Source of the DNA: Prevotellaceae bacterium
GTDB lineage: Bacteria; Bacteroidota; Bacteroidia; Bacteroidales; UBA932
Assembly (NCBI GenBank): GCA_031289895.1
Contig: JAITOP010000383.1
Location: 1 to 14,300 of the forward strand
Direction of reading: 5' to 3'
DNA: 14,300 nucleotides
In this document: one piece after another, positions 14,202 to 14,300 of the stretch
Layout of the letters: the number at the start of each line of letters is the position of its first letter
Numbering within the stretch: position 1 is the first letter of the stretch
Notes under the pieces: generated by a model
The model's input: only the letters and a program-made list of their open reading frames with translations
Database searches by the model: none
What the model was told of the DNA's origin: nothing
Program-made: the position numbers and the translations under genes

Positions 14202-14300
14202 TTATTCTTCCTCTTCGATGATATAAACATCTTCATCATCGTTTTTGAAATATAAATTTTCGCGTGCATATTTTTCAAGACTTTCATCGTTCTCGTTAAG
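14202..14300 (-). CDS. FtsB/DivIC-family septum formation initiator, C-terminal end (partial)
   Basis: Only the last 32 codons are in the window; the gene continues past the right edge. The tail contains SLEKYARENLYFKNDDEDVY and then IIEEEE. The pattern of E-x-x-A-R-E-x-L followed by a charged turn and D-V-Y-I-I-E is the usual C-terminus of Bacteroidetes FtsB/DivIC proteins, small bitopic proteins with a periplasmic coiled coil that link FtsL and FtsQ in the divisome. The membrane segment and coiled coil are outside the window, so the assignment rests on a short stretch. Confidence 0.65.
   Translation of the reverse strand, partial: LNENDESLEKYARENLYFKNDDEDVYIIEEEE

Overview
The window looks like a chromosomal segment of an AT-rich member of the Bacteroidetes, probably Bacteroidales. 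It carries a SusC/SusD outer-membrane pair. Several start regions have the phylum's -7 element (TAnnTTTG), and start codons lack a Shine-Dalgarno sequence. No rRNA, tRNA, transposase, recombinase or CRISPR array was seen.

Layout. Positions 1-131 hold the 3' end of lipA, followed on the same strand by lipB (272-946); these are the two lipoate-assembly enzymes. Next come prfA (1271-2356) and msrA (2365-2868), 8 bp apart and probably co-transcribed. On the minus strand a five-copy DUF349 protein (4734-6941) is followed 21 bp later by pyrG (3096-4712), and the pair converges on msrA. A 1378-bp non-coding region (6942-8319) separates the DUF349-pyrG unit from a divergent susC-susD operon (8320-13152), which ends at a strong intrinsic terminator. 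trmD (13321-14004) follows on the plus strand. The window ends inside a minus-strand FtsB/DivIC-type gene (14202-14300).

The most interesting sequence is non-coding. Upstream of susC, two 32-nt inverted repeats (7993-8024 and 8122-8153; 30 of 32 positions pair) flank 97 bp. That spacer contains a good Bacteroidetes promoter pointing at susC, with its predicted start at the inner edge of the right arm. This is the architecture of an invertible, phase-variable promoter, so the SusCD transporter may be switched on and off by DNA inversion. The same intergenic region holds a 349-bp palindrome-rich element with imperfect ~49-bp terminal inverted repeats (7212-7560), resembling a MITE or a cluster of REP-like modules.

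The spacers between housekeeping genes are filled with short tandem arrays, mostly with a strict 7-bp period and different unit sequences. Several begin at or overlap the stop codon of the preceding gene. A 43-bp dispersed repeat occurs three times, each copy in the same orientation relative to the gene whose 3' end it follows.

The genes serve general cell functions (lipoylation, translation termination, methionine sulfoxide repair, CTP synthesis, tRNA m1G37 methylation, division), apart from susCD, which should import an unidentified glycan or peptide ligand.
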